Source of the DNA: Actinoplanes sp. NBRC 103695
GTDB taxonomy: Bacteria; Actinomycetota; Actinomycetes; Mycobacteriales; Micromonosporaceae
Assembly (NCBI RefSeq): GCF_030269485.1
Contig: NZ_BSTL01000012.1
Span: 124,001-188,000 of the forward strand
Direction: 5' to 3'
DNA length: 64,000 nucleotides
The notes beneath the pieces are model-generated. The model did no database searches. It was not told the origin of the DNA and saw only the letters and a list, made by a program, of their open reading frames with translations. The translations under genes were made by a program, and so were the position numbers. Shown here one piece after another: positions 40,236-47,938 of the stretch; positions within the stretch are counted from its first letter, which is position 1, and every line of letters starts with the position of its first letter.

Positions 40236-41087
40236 TCAGAGGACGATGTCGGCCAGCCGGGCGACGTCGTCGATGTCGTCGGTGCCCACGCTGAGGATCA
40301 CCTCGTCCGCGCCGAGGTCGGTGTACTGCTTGATCAAGTCGGTGATCGCGCCGGGCGTGGTGCACACGGCGTCCAGGGCCACCCGCTGAAAAGCACCCGC
40401 GGCCGCGTAGTAGTCACCGACCGAGAAAAGGGTCCGATCGACGTCGCCGACCGCTACGTAGGCACAGCCGATGAGCCGAGGCTCGCCGTCCCGCCCGGCC
40501 GCACGCCACGCTGCTCGGGCGCCGGCGAACGCCTCGGCCGCCATGGCCGGCGGCACCGTGGCACCGATGTATCCCTCGCCGTACTTGGCCATACGCCGCA
40601 TGGCGATGGGGCTGAAGGCGCCGAACATCAGCGGGACCCGCCGGGTGCCCTGCGGGACGGCCGGGTTTTCCCCGCCGCCGACCGGCTGCCCGTCCCACAC
40701 CGACAGATACTCCTCCAGGTCCCGGTCCAGCCGGGCGCCCCGGTCGCGCGGCCCGTGGCCGTACGCCACGAAGTCGTCCTCCCGCAGGCCGACTCCGATA
40801 CCCATGGTGAACCGGCCGCCGGAGACACCGTCGATCGACGCCGCCTCCTTGGCCAGGAGCACCCCCGGCCAGGTGGTCGCGAGGATGACGTCCGAGAGCA
40901 ACCCGATGGTCGAGGTCGCGCCGGCCGCCGAGGCCAGGGCCACGGTGTCCATCACCCCCGGGTACGCGATCCGGCCGATCGTGCCGAGCGATGAGAAGCC
41001 CGCCTCCTCGGCCTGGCGGGCCCAGACCGGAATGACGTCCGGCCGGACGTCGCGAACTTGATTGGGCAATGCGATGCCGGTCCGCAT
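40236..41087 (-). CDS. LLM-class (F420- or FMN-dependent) oxidoreductase
   Basis: A 283-residue TIM-barrel protein of the luciferase-like family. Typical blocks: MRTGIALPNQVRDVRPDVIP at the start, WARQAEEAGFSSLGTIGRIA, ATSTIGLLSDVILATTWPGV, KEAASIDGVSGGRFTMGIGV and GLREDDFVAYG. In actinomycetes many such proteins use F420. Substrate not predictable. The neighbouring DNA on the right is a mobile-element remnant, so the gene sits at the edge of the decayed region. Confidence 0.87.
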   Translation of the reverse strand: MRTGIALPNQVRDVRPDVIPVWARQAEEAGFSSLGTIGRIAYPGVMDTVALASAAGATSTIGLLSDVILATTWPGVLLAKEAASIDGVSGGRFTMGIGVGLREDDFVAYGHGPRDRGARLDRDLEEYLSVWDGQPVGGGENPAVPQGTRRVPLMFGAFSPIAMRRMAKYGEGYIGATVPPAMAAEAFAGARAAWRAAGRDGEPRLIGCAYVAVGDVDRTLFSVGDYYAAAGAFQRVALDAVCTTPGAITDLIKQYTDLGADEVILSVGTDDIDDVARLADIVL

Positions 41088-41139
41088 GGGTGAGCTCCTC
41101 AGCTATGTCTCGAGGGGTGAGCCTGCTCCCGCAGAGACT

Positions 41140-41301
41140 CCTGCGGACTCAGTCGGGTTCACGGTTCCGGCGGTGATACACGCCACCAGGCGGCGGGAAC
41201 ATCACGGGGTGATGACCCGCCTCGGAGGATCCGGCCCACCGGGGTGGCCAGAGCGCGATCACCATGCCCGCCACGAAGGTGGTCGGTGAGCGGAGTACGG
41301 C
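41140..41301 (+). ncRNA. Possible bridge-RNA region at the left end of an IS110 remnant
   Basis: IS110-group elements encode a bridge RNA in the non-coding left end, before the transposase gene. Here about 160 bp precede a transposase fragment and contain potential hairpins: GGCCCACC with GGTGGCC (41233-41249) and CCGCCAC-GAAG-GTGG-T-CGG (41268-41286). The element boundary and RNA ends cannot be fixed by eye, so this is a candidate only. Confidence 0.3.
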
Positions 41302-41500
41302 GTGTTCCTCGGCTTGGACGTGGGCAAGAGCTACCACCACGCGGTCGGGCTTGGCCCCGGACGGCGAGCGGCTACACCACGCGCCGCTGCCCAATACCGA
41401 GGCACGACTGCGAGCTTGCCGGCCTGCGCGAGGTCGATCGAGTGTCCTGGATTCGTGCCAGGAGTCGCTGATGCTCGTCCGGCGCGCGGCCCAGAGCGGC
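41302..41500 (+). pseudogene. IS110-family transposase, N-terminal remnant
   Basis: The frame from GTG 41302 reads VFLGLDVGKSYHHAVGL, the conserved start of IS110 transposases (the first catalytic Asp of the DEDD domain lies in LDVGK). After a frameshift near 41352 it goes on as LAPDGERLHHAPLPNTEARL, also typical. Beyond about 41470 the similarity ends and a lipoprotein gene begins. Only about 50 of 400 residues survive, so it is inactive. Confidence 0.7.
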
Positions 41501-41512
41501 AAGGTCATCGAC

Positions 41513-42115
41513 ATGAACCGACTTCTGGCAATTCCGGTGATCGTCAGCGCTTTCGTTCTCTCGACCGCCTGCTCGGGTATCCAGCCGAGCGCCGCGCCGG
41601 CCGCCGCCGCGCGGACAGAATCGGCCGCACCGACGGACACCGACGACTCGGTTGACCAGGATGAGAAGACCGAGGACGCCCCGGCGCCGGCGGTGAAGAA
41701 GACCAAGACGGCTGCGCACGCCGGGACCGGCAAGTCCACCAAGCGCACCAGCGAGCGCGAAGGCGACGGCGACGCCACCTTCCCGATCAGCCCCGGAAGC
41801 CACCTGGTCCTGCTGCACAGCTACAACAGCGCCAAGCACACCGCGGTTATCGAGCCTGCCACGTTTACCAAGGACGGCAGCGCGGTCAACGGCGACGGCA
41901 GCCGGTATACCCTGCCCGTCAACTCCTCGCCCAAGATCTTCTCGACCAACGGCGGCAACCCGGACTGCATGGATGGCAGCGGCTTCAAGACCACCGGCAG
42001 CTGCATGGCCGACGTCGCCTGGCTGAAGCAGCAGCTCGGGCACGGCGGTTTCCCAGTCACCATTGCCAACACCGGCGACTTCATCTACGAGATCGCCGAG
42101 CAGTACCGGCCCTGA
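41513..42115 (+). CDS. Lipoprotein of unknown function
   Basis: A 200-residue protein starting at ATG 41513 with a lipoprotein signal (LLAIPVIVSAFVLSTAC; lipobox STAC). Residues 25-95 are a charged, low-complexity linker (Asp/Glu/Lys/Ala). The globular part runs from about 98: HLVLLHSYNSAKHTAVIEPA, DGSRYTLPVNSSPKIFSTNG, GNPDCMDGSGFKTTGSCMAD and LGHGGFPVTIANTGDFIYEI, with a likely disulfide between the two Cys. I do not recognise the family. It is surrounded by mobile-element fragments. Confidence 0.65.
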   Translation: MNRLLAIPVIVSAFVLSTACSGIQPSAAPAAAARTESAAPTDTDDSVDQDEKTEDAPAPAVKKTKTAAHAGTGKSTKRTSEREGDGDATFPISPGSHLVLLHSYNSAKHTAVIEPATFTKDGSAVNGDGSRYTLPVNSSPKIFSTNGGNPDCMDGSGFKTTGSCMADVAWLKQQLGHGGFPVTIANTGDFIYEIAEQYRP

Positions 42116-42126
42116 AGCGTCCCCTA

Positions 42127-42265
42127 CTCCGTTGCTGTGGCTCGGGTAGGCGTGGATGTTCCCGGCGACGGCCGAGGGATGTAGCCCGTGTCGGGCAGCG
42201 AGGTCTACCTCGGCCGGGGACTCGCCCGCATGGGGCCGGCGCTGACCCCGCCCGATCGGGGTGTT
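42127..42265 (-). pseudogene. Fragment of a pyridine-nucleotide-disulfide oxidoreductase
   Basis: The minus strand reads HAGESPAEVDLAARHGLHPS and then AVAGNIHAYPSHSNGV. In mercuric reductase- and lipoamide dehydrogenase-like proteins the dimerisation domain has A-G-E-x-x-x-E followed by A-x-x-x-G-L and the conserved H-A/P-Y/H-P-T. Only about 45 residues remain; both sides are unrelated. Confidence 0.4.
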
Positions 42266-42595
42266 ACCGGTAGCCGTGTACTGGCGCACAAACTCACCGC
42301 GATCACCCAGTTCGGCAAGACCCACCAGGCCATCGACGCCGCCCGCCATCCCGGCCTGACCGACCGGATTCCGGTCGTCTATATCACTGTCCCGCCAACA
42401 GCGACACCCCGGATGGTCGCGGCTGAGTTCGCCCGGTTCCTCGGCCTGCCGGTCACCCACCGGGCGAAATCACCGACATCATCGAGGCCGTCTGCGGCGT
42501 CGCGGTAGATGCCCGCGTCACGGTCATGGCCGTCGACGAGATCCACAAACTGGCCCTGGCCACCCGCAACGGGGCCGAGGTCTCCGACGTATCCG
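42266..42595 (+). pseudogene. Frameshifted TniB-like AAA ATPase of a transposition module
   Basis: Two frames give pieces of an AAA ATPase: IPVVYITVPPTATPRMVAAE with FARFLGLPVT, then, after a frameshift near 42467, ITDIIEAVCGVAVDARVTVM with the Walker B VMAVDEIHKLALATRNGAEV. The upstream part, where Walker A should be, has degenerated (QFGKTHQ). ATPases of this kind accompany DDE transposases in TniA/TniB-type elements of actinomycetes. The C-terminal third is lost, and 42596-42855 holds nothing I can identify. Confidence 0.6.
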
Positions 42596-42855
42596 CGCGC
42601 CACCTCACGCGCCGTACCCCAGCAGGGGCATTCGAGTGTGTACGGACGCACCAAGCACGCCGCGCGGCGGGTGCCCGCTGAATACAGTGAGCGCACCAGC
42701 GGCGGGAGGTATTCGTGCGACGAGATCGCGCTCGCAGGCGAGGCAGCGTATCTCCAAGATCCCATATTCGTGCCAGGTAGCTCGCCCACATCGAATCTGG
42801 GCGCGATGAGTCGGGAAGCTGTTACTCGACGACGTTGACAGAGAGAGAAGACCCG

Positions 42856-43350
42856 ATGCGTACTGGAATTGCCCGTTGGAGCCTATCGACTGCCATGCTC
42901 GCCGCTGCGGGGTTGGCACTGGCCGCCTGCGCGCCCAGCAACGCGACCTCGAGCGCCGAAGCTCCCACCAATTCGTCCGTCTCCACGAGTTCCGCGCAGC
43001 CGAGCAGCAAACCCGATGCCGAGAGCAACCAAGCCTCCGCGCCTGCCAAACCGTCGGGCACACCCAAAAAGGCCGGCGTCAGCTGCACCAACCAAATCAA
43101 CTATGCCAACGACTCAAGGACTAACGCCGAGATCAACACCATCGGCGAGGACACCGGCTACTGCCCCCCAATCTCCACGTCCACCGAGAGCAACCAAACC
43201 GAAACGTCGGGCACACCCAAAAAGGCCGGCGTCAGCTGCACCAACCAAATCAACTATGCCAACGACTCAAGGACCAACGCCGAGATCAACACCATCGGCG
43301 AGGACACCGGCTACTGCCCCCCAATCTCCACGTCCGCCGAAAGCAACTGA
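42856..43350 (+). CDS. Small lipoprotein with two nearly identical 51-codon repeats
   Basis: A 164-residue protein starting at ATG 42856. The signal ends in GLALAACAPS (lipobox LAAC), followed by a Ser/Thr-rich linker (NATSSAEAPTNSSVSTSSAQ). Residues 67-164 are two copies of one unit: SGTPKKAGVSCTNQINYAND, SRTNAEINTIGEDTGYCPPI, STS-x-ESN. Each unit has two cysteines that could pair. No family is recognised. The linker would hold the repeats away from the membrane, suggesting surface binding or adhesion. The repeats differ at only about three bases, so the duplication is recent. Confidence 0.72.
   Translation: MRTGIARWSLSTAMLAAAGLALAACAPSNATSSAEAPTNSSVSTSSAQPSSKPDAESNQASAPAKPSGTPKKAGVSCTNQINYANDSRTNAEINTIGEDTGYCPPISTSTESNQTETSGTPKKAGVSCTNQINYANDSRTNAEINTIGEDTGYCPPISTSAESN
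43054..43350 (+). repeat. In-frame tandem duplication, 153-bp period
   Basis: Unit one starts at 43054 and unit two at 43207; both begin TCGGGCACACCCAAAAAGGC. Over roughly 144 aligned bases I see three differences. The period is a multiple of three, so unit number can change without breaking the lipoprotein gene. Confidence 0.88.
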
Positions 43351-43385
43351 ACCAACCATCGGGCCGTCGCGTTGCGGGTCTGACA

Positions 43386-43930
43386 TCAACCTCGTCGAGG
43401 TCCGGGCCCGCACACGCAGAACCCGATCCTGGTTCGCCACCTTGTCGATGACCAGCGAAGGCGGATGAGGAACAAAGTTTTGATCAAGTTGGAGAGCACC
43501 GGCGCCAACATCCCGCGGCGTGACGGACCACACGGGACCGAGTGCCCGTCCAGCCCGCCACCGGCCAGGGCAAGGACGGCGGCCACCGCCGCGGCGACAG
43601 CCAGGCGGGTCCGGCGGCGGAGTCTGGTGACGTGGGCGATCGCCTGATCGGCCCAGCCGACCGGGTTTGGGCGGGCGACCGGATCGGCGCTCAGCATCAG
43701 GGCCAGGTGACCGGCGAGCCGGTGCCCACGCCGCACGCGCAAGTTTTTGATCCTGGCTTTCAGAAGGCGCCGGGCCTCGTCGAGGTCGCTGGGCGTGGCT
43801 TCGCCGACCAGGCAGAAGTAGGCCGCCGCGCCGAGGCTATGCAGGTCGCTCTGCAGCAGATGCACCTGATCGCGCCAGCGCTGCCGCCGTCGAGTCCCGG
43901 TCCAAGCAGCTCGAACTGGTTGGGGTTGTC
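43386..43930 (-). pseudogene. Ser/Thr protein kinase remnant
   Basis: The minus strand first reads NPNQFELLGPGLDGGSAG (like a glycine loop region), then after a large deletion and frame change QSDLHSLGAAAYFCLVGEAT and LSADPVARP, with a following membrane-helix candidate LAVAAAVAAVLALAGGG. The second part matches the end of a kinase C-lobe (S-D-x-Y/H-S-L-G) plus the anchor. All catalytic motifs between them are missing. A region downstream to 43386 stays open but shows nothing. Confidence 0.55.
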
Positions 43931-43959
43931 GGGCCGGACCGACGAAGAAACCGGCCGGC

Positions 43960-44304
43960 CTACGGCGCCGTGCTGGGGTCGGGCGACGGCAGCACCGCGC
44001 TTCCCAGCAGGCCGATGCCGACCCAGAAGAACAGGATGACCGCGGGCGTCAGGCCCAGGTAGCCCATCGTCAGGCCGGCGATCGCCATTCCCCGTCCGGA
44101 GCGCATGTTGTCCCTCGTTTCCGCGAGGGCCTTGTGCCCGACGATCACCGCGGCGATGCACGGGATGCCGAGCAGGCACCATCCGACGAGCACCCCGAAA
44201 ATGCCCGTCACCAGCGCGCAAATTGCCCAGCCCGACGATTCGCCGTAGGGCTGTCCGTACGGCTGCGGGGGCTCGAAGCCTCGCGTCTCGTCCGGGTCTG
44301 ACAT
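43960..44304 (-). CDS. DUF4190 membrane protein
   Basis: A 114-residue protein starting at ATG 44304 behind GGAG. A short Pro/Gln/Tyr-rich N-terminus (PPQPYGQPYG) is followed by two membrane helices: WAICALVTGIFGVLVGWCLL and GLTMGYLGLTPAVILFFWVG, with the conserved loop GHKALAETRDNMRSGRGMAI between them. This pattern is the DUF4190 family, common in actinomycetes and of unknown role. Divergent from the GH25 gene. Confidence 0.85.
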   Translation of the reverse strand: MSDPDETRGFEPPQPYGQPYGESSGWAICALVTGIFGVLVGWCLLGIPCIAAVIVGHKALAETRDNMRSGRGMAIAGLTMGYLGLTPAVILFFWVGIGLLGSAVLPSPDPSTAP

Positions 44305-44442
44305 CACCGAGCTCCGTGCCGGGCCGGTGGCGGGCTGATATCGCGGCCGGGCACCAGCCCGGAACTCGGCCGCAACATGCCCAACCGGCGAAGAGGCACC
44401 GGCGTCATGGGTCGAACGGACCGAACGGTATGTCCGTTTTCT

Positions 44443-44488
44443 GACCGCCTTGATCAAAGGCGGTCAACCCTGGTCAACGCCGATCAAT
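44443..44488. promoter_or_regulatory. Inverted repeat and 10-bp phased GRTCAA array upstream of the lysozyme gene
   Basis: GACCGCCTT (44443-44451) and AAGGCGGTC (44457-44465) form a 9-bp inverted repeat with a 5-nt loop. Overlapping it, the motif G(A/G)TCAA recurs with a strict 10-bp period at 44452, 44462, 44472 and 44482 (GATCAAAGGC, GGTCAACCCT, GGTCAACGCC, GATCAATGCC). Four sites on one DNA face suggest cooperative binding of a regulator. The array ends about 110 bp before the start codon. Confidence 0.55.
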
Positions 44489-44598
44489 GCCTTCCGACGT
44501 GGCTGTTTCGGCGATCGTCGACCTTCAGGCCTCGTTTTCGCGCCGAGTCGCGTCCTTTTCTGGTGCTAGCTTTCTGGCAGCCGAAAGAAAGGAAGACA

Positions 44599-45651
44599 AT
44601 GGCGAGAAGGAATATCTTACGAACGGGTATTTTCCTTTCCGTTGTTATGGCGTCCGCTCTTATCAATGCTGGACCGGCGTCGGCGGCAACGCAGACGCAA
44701 GGAATTGACGTCTCGCATCACCAGAGTGATCGGGGCGCCATTTCATGGGGGCAGGTGCGGAGCGCCGGACAGCGGTTCGTCTACGTCAAGGCCACCGAGG
44801 GATATTCGTACTCCGACCCGGCGTACCGCGCCAACCGGGACGGGGCGGCCGCCGCCGGGCTGCTGCACGGGGCCTACCACTTCGCCCGGCCCGACTCGGG
44901 AGCCGGCGATGCCCTCGCGGAGGCGGAGCAGTTCGTCGGCGTGGTGGGGCGTTCGCTGACCGGGCAGCTTCCGCCCGTGCTCGACCTGGAGGACGACGGT
45001 GGCCTCTCCTCGGCCGCGCTGATCACCTGGACCAGGACGTTCCTCGGCGAGGTCGAGCGGCTGACCGGGCGCGTTCCGGTCATCTACACCTCGCCGTCGT
45101 TCTGGCGTACCGAGCTGGCGGACTCGCACGCCTTCACCCGCCATCCGCTGTGGATCGCGCACTACACGACCGGTGCTCCGAGCATCCCGGGCGGCTGGGC
45201 GGCTTACACGTTCTGGCAGAACACGAACGCGTACTCCGTCTCCGGGATCACCGGGGCGGTCGACCACAACTTCTTCAACGGCACGGTGGCGGAGCTGCAG
45301 GCTCTGGCCGGTGGCGGGGCGAGTAATCCGTACACCCCGGGTGAGGTCTGCGGCGACGGCTACACCGTCATCGACCAGGCCGCGCTCGGCGGTTCGTCGG
45401 GCACCGTCTACCTGCTCTACAACGCCGGCAACCAGGCCAACTGCGTCACCACGATCAAACGCACCAACATCGGTACGGCCTCCGCCACGAAGGCGTACCT
45501 CGAGGTTCAAGGCAGGTCCCGGGTCACCGACAGCGGGAGCTTCGCCTACTACGCCGGACCCGTCCGAGCCGAGGCCGGCAACACCTGCGTCAAGTGGGGT
45601 GGCGCCGTCGGCGCCAACGCCTACGACAGCCCGTTCGAACACTGCGGCTGA
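44599..45651 (+). CDS. Secreted GH25 lysozyme with C-terminal accessory domain
   Basis: A 350-residue protein starting at ATG 44599 behind AAGGAAG. Signal peptide MARRNILRTGIFLSVVMASA with cleavage near GPASAA. The GH25 muramidase domain (32-235) shows TQGIDVSHHQ (Asp37), FVYVKATEGYSYSDP, AGLLHGAYHFARPDS and PPVLDLEDDGG (Asp129, Glu131), the catalytic acidic residues. Residues 243-350 form a domain shared with the next protein: NPYTPGEVCGDGYTVIDQAA, GTVYLLYNAG and KWGGAVGANAYDSPFEHCG at the very end. It cuts peptidoglycan; the extra domain may bind the wall. Forms an operon with the M23 peptidase gene 26 bp downstream. Confidence 0.93.
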   Translation: MARRNILRTGIFLSVVMASALINAGPASAATQTQGIDVSHHQSDRGAISWGQVRSAGQRFVYVKATEGYSYSDPAYRANRDGAAAAGLLHGAYHFARPDSGAGDALAEAEQFVGVVGRSLTGQLPPVLDLEDDGGLSSAALITWTRTFLGEVERLTGRVPVIYTSPSFWRTELADSHAFTRHPLWIAHYTTGAPSIPGGWAAYTFWQNTNAYSVSGITGAVDHNFFNGTVAELQALAGGGASNPYTPGEVCGDGYTVIDQAALGGSSGTVYLLYNAGNQANCVTTIKRTNIGTASATKAYLEVQGRSRVTDSGSFAYYAGPVRAEAGNTCVKWGGAVGANAYDSPFEHCG

Positions 45652-45677
45652 CAACCCAACCAGGAGGAGACAGCAAG

Positions 45678-46574
45678 ATGAGACTCAGAGATCGGCTACT
45701 GGCCGTCGCGGCGGCTGCGGTCGCGGTCGTCGGCAGCATCACGGTGCTGCCCGGCGCGGCTCAGGCGGCAGGGCCCCGTCCGGCCTTCCAGCTCCCGTTC
45801 GACTGCGGGACGACCTGGACCGGCGACTCGAACAACAGCAGCGCCCACGAGTCGTACGAGATCGACTTCAACCGCGGGTCGGGCTCGGACGACCTCGGTG
45901 ACAACGTCCGCGCGTCGGCCAACGGCACCGTGATCACCTCGGCGCACCAGGGCTCGGCCAACGGCTACGGCAACCTGGTCGTCATCGACCACGGTGGCGG
46001 CTGGCGGTCCTACTACGCCCACCTGCGGGTTCGCTCGGTGTCCGTCGGCGCCTCGGTCGGCCGGGGGCAGAAGATCGGCGAGGTCGGCAACACCACCCGG
46101 CCCGGCAGCAGCCTCTCCCCGCACCTGCACTACGAGGTCCGCACCACCGACTCGTCGTACCCGTCGAACATCGAGAGGGCCTACTTCAACGGCTCGGTCT
46201 TCGGCTACACGAACCAGACGCTGACCTCGCGCAACGGTTGCAGCGGCTCGGGCAACCCGTACACCCCGGTCGAGGTCTGCGGCGACGGCTACTCCGTCAT
46301 CGACCAGAAGGGCCTGACCGGCGGGACCGTCTACCTGCTCTACAACGGTGACAACGGCAGGAACTGCGTCACCACGATCAAGTCCTCCAACGTCGGTGAG
46401 GCCTCGTCCGTCAAGGCGTACCTGGAGGTCCAGGGCAAGTCCCGGGTCACCGATTCCGGCTCCTTCTCCTACTACGCCGGACCCGTCCGGGCGGCGGCCG
46501 AGAACACCTGCGTCAAGTGGGGCGGCGCCGTCGGTGGATCGACCTACGACAGCCCCTTCGAGCACTGTGGCTGA
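45678..46574 (+). CDS. Secreted M23-family peptidoglycan endopeptidase with shared C-terminal domain
   Basis: A 298-residue protein starting at ATG 45678 behind AGGAGGAG. Signal peptide LLAVAAAAVAVVGSITVLPG. The LytM-type catalytic domain (40-180) has metal ligands His57 and Asp63 in SAHESYEIDFNRG and His151 in SPHLHYEV (His149 catalytic), plus YYAHL (His115). Residues 192-298 repeat the C-terminal domain of the upstream lysozyme (NPYTPVEVCGDGYSVIDQKG, ending KWGGAVGGSTYDSPFEHCG). It would cut peptide bridges where the lysozyme cuts glycan, so the two are complementary. A strong terminator follows. Confidence 0.93.
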   Translation: MRLRDRLLAVAAAAVAVVGSITVLPGAAQAAGPRPAFQLPFDCGTTWTGDSNNSSAHESYEIDFNRGSGSDDLGDNVRASANGTVITSAHQGSANGYGNLVVIDHGGGWRSYYAHLRVRSVSVGASVGRGQKIGEVGNTTRPGSSLSPHLHYEVRTTDSSYPSNIERAYFNGSVFGYTNQTLTSRNGCSGSGNPYTPVEVCGDGYSVIDQKGLTGGTVYLLYNGDNGRNCVTTIKSSNVGEASSVKAYLEVQGKSRVTDSGSFSYYAGPVRAAAENTCVKWGGAVGGSTYDSPFEHCG

Positions 46575-46619
46575 CCCTTTGAACTCGGCGGCTGAGTAGC
46601 GTCCGAGTAGCGGCTCGTC

Positions 46620-46656
46620 ATTCCGGCAAAGCCCCCGCCTGGGGCTTTGCCGGAAT
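46620..46656 (+). terminator. Terminator of the lysozyme-endopeptidase operon
   Basis: ATTCCGGCAAAGCCCC (46620-46635) pairs perfectly over 16 bp with 46641-46656; loop of 5 nt (CGCCT). It begins 46 bp after the M23 stop. Confidence 0.9.
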
Positions 46657-46748
46657 CAGTAATGGAGCGCCCGGCCCGGACCTTGACGCCATTCGGGCCG
46701 TGCGGCCAGGCTTCTGCCCCGACAGGTCGATATCGGGGGAGGTCGATG

Positions 46749-47849
46749 ATGGCTCGGCGGGAACGGCTGCTCGATCCGGAGACGGACCAACTGCACAAGT
46801 TCGCGCACGACCTACGGCAGGTGCGGACGGCGGCTGGCAACCCGACCTATCGGGTGCTGGCCAAACGCGCCGGGTACAGCGCGACCAGCCTGTCGGACGC
46901 GGCGCGCGGGGTACGCATCCCGACGCTGGAGGTGGTACTCGCGTACGTCGGCGCCTGCGACGGTGATCGCGAACTCTGGACCCAGCGGTGGCACGCGTTG
47001 TTCACCGCGGAGGAGGCCGAGCCTGAGGTCCGGGAGAGCGTGCAGGATCCGCCGCGCAAGAGGCGGACCAGGCTGCTCGCTCTCGCCGCGGTCGTCCTCG
47101 TCGCCGCGGCGATCGCGGTCACCGTCGTCCTCCAGCAGCCCGGCCGGGCGGCCGCCTGCCCCAAGCTGAGCGGGCGGTCGCTGTTCACCGGCGAGACCTA
47201 CGGCGCCGGCGTTCTCGCGTACGACGCGGCGTCGACGACCGCGCCGGTGGCCCAGACCATCGCGGAGAACTGCGTGCTCGGCTTCACGGGTTACTGCGTG
47301 GGGGAGAAGCAGACCGACGCCACCGCGCACACACCGGACGTGCGCTGGTTCATTCTCACCGACGGCTCGATGGTCCCGTCCGGGCGGATCCACGGCAACC
47401 CGCCGCGCACCGTCGGCCCGACGAGATGCCGGGGCGACCGGCCGCCGCCGGAGAGTCTGACGGTGTCGATCACCGCCGATCCACTGGATCCGGAAAGCAT
47501 CACCGCGACGGCCAGCGGCGTGCACGTCGACATCGTCGGCTTCGCCGAGCAGTGGGTCGACGAGACGGGGAAGGGCATCGGCGAGAAACCGTGGCGCCAG
47601 ACCGGTTTCACCGACGAGGACAACTTCCGCGCCTCCTGGAGCAGTGCCGCCGCGCCCGCCACGGGCGCCAGCCAACGGGTGATCATGGCGGTGGCCTGCC
47701 TGGGCGGCAGCGCGCCCAGCGCGGCGATGCACCTGGCCGCGGCCACCAGCACCGGCTCGGTCCAGCACCTGGACCAGCAGAAACTGTCCCCCGACGCGTC
47801 CGCCGCCGGCGCGATGACCGCCTGCCGCTACCCGAAGAAGACGACCTGA
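46749..47849 (+). CDS. Membrane-anchored XRE-type protein with external domain
   Basis: About 366 residues; ATG 46749 has GGGGGAGG at a good distance (46746 is the alternative). Residues 10-90 are a helix-turn-helix of the XRE type: TYRVLAKRAGYSATSLSDAA, RGVRIPTLEVVLAYVGACDG and ELWTQRW. After a basic stretch (PPRKRRTRL) comes one membrane helix, LLALAAVVLVAAAIAVTVVL, then about 230 residues outside with several Cys, including CPKLSGRSLFTGETYGAGVL and ENCVLGFTGYCVGEKQTD. This layout (DNA-binding inside, sensor outside) is frequent in actinomycetes. It follows the cell-wall hydrolases and may tie their expression to an external signal, but that is inference. Confidence 0.8.
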   Translation: MARRERLLDPETDQLHKFAHDLRQVRTAAGNPTYRVLAKRAGYSATSLSDAARGVRIPTLEVVLAYVGACDGDRELWTQRWHALFTAEEAEPEVRESVQDPPRKRRTRLLALAAVVLVAAAIAVTVVLQQPGRAAACPKLSGRSLFTGETYGAGVLAYDAASTTAPVAQTIAENCVLGFTGYCVGEKQTDATAHTPDVRWFILTDGSMVPSGRIHGNPPRTVGPTRCRGDRPPPESLTVSITADPLDPESITATASGVHVDIVGFAEQWVDETGKGIGEKPWRQTGFTDEDNFRASWSSAAAPATGASQRVIMAVACLGGSAPSAAMHLAAATSTGSVQHLDQQKLSPDASAAGAMTACRYPKKTT

Positions 47850-47920
47850 CGGCCGGTGCTGTTGTCCAGCTGCTCGCGGATGATGTCGGCGTGACCCGCG
47901 TGCCGGTCGGCCTCCTCGGA
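47828..47920 (-). pseudogene. C-terminal fragment of a DinB/DUF664-type protein
   Basis: On the minus strand a frame ending with TAG (47828-47830) contains EEADRHAGHADIIREQLD. This is the conserved last helix of DinB-like thiol transferases (R-H-x-G-H-A-D-x-x-R-E-x-x-D). The rest of the protein is missing; the fragment is squeezed between and partly under the neighbouring genes. Confidence 0.5.
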
Positions 47921-47938
47921 CGGCGGCCGGCGGCCGTC

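Noticed and set aside
42605-42830. A minus-strand frame with a CxxC-like element as a zinc-binding protein
   Set aside because: Too short, only one Cys pair visible, and it overlaps the start of the repeat lipoprotein gene.
43054-43350. Repeat considered as a CRISPR array
   Set aside because: Only two units of 153 bp, in frame in a lipoprotein gene, with no spacers. No CRISPR array or cas gene is seen anywhere in the window.
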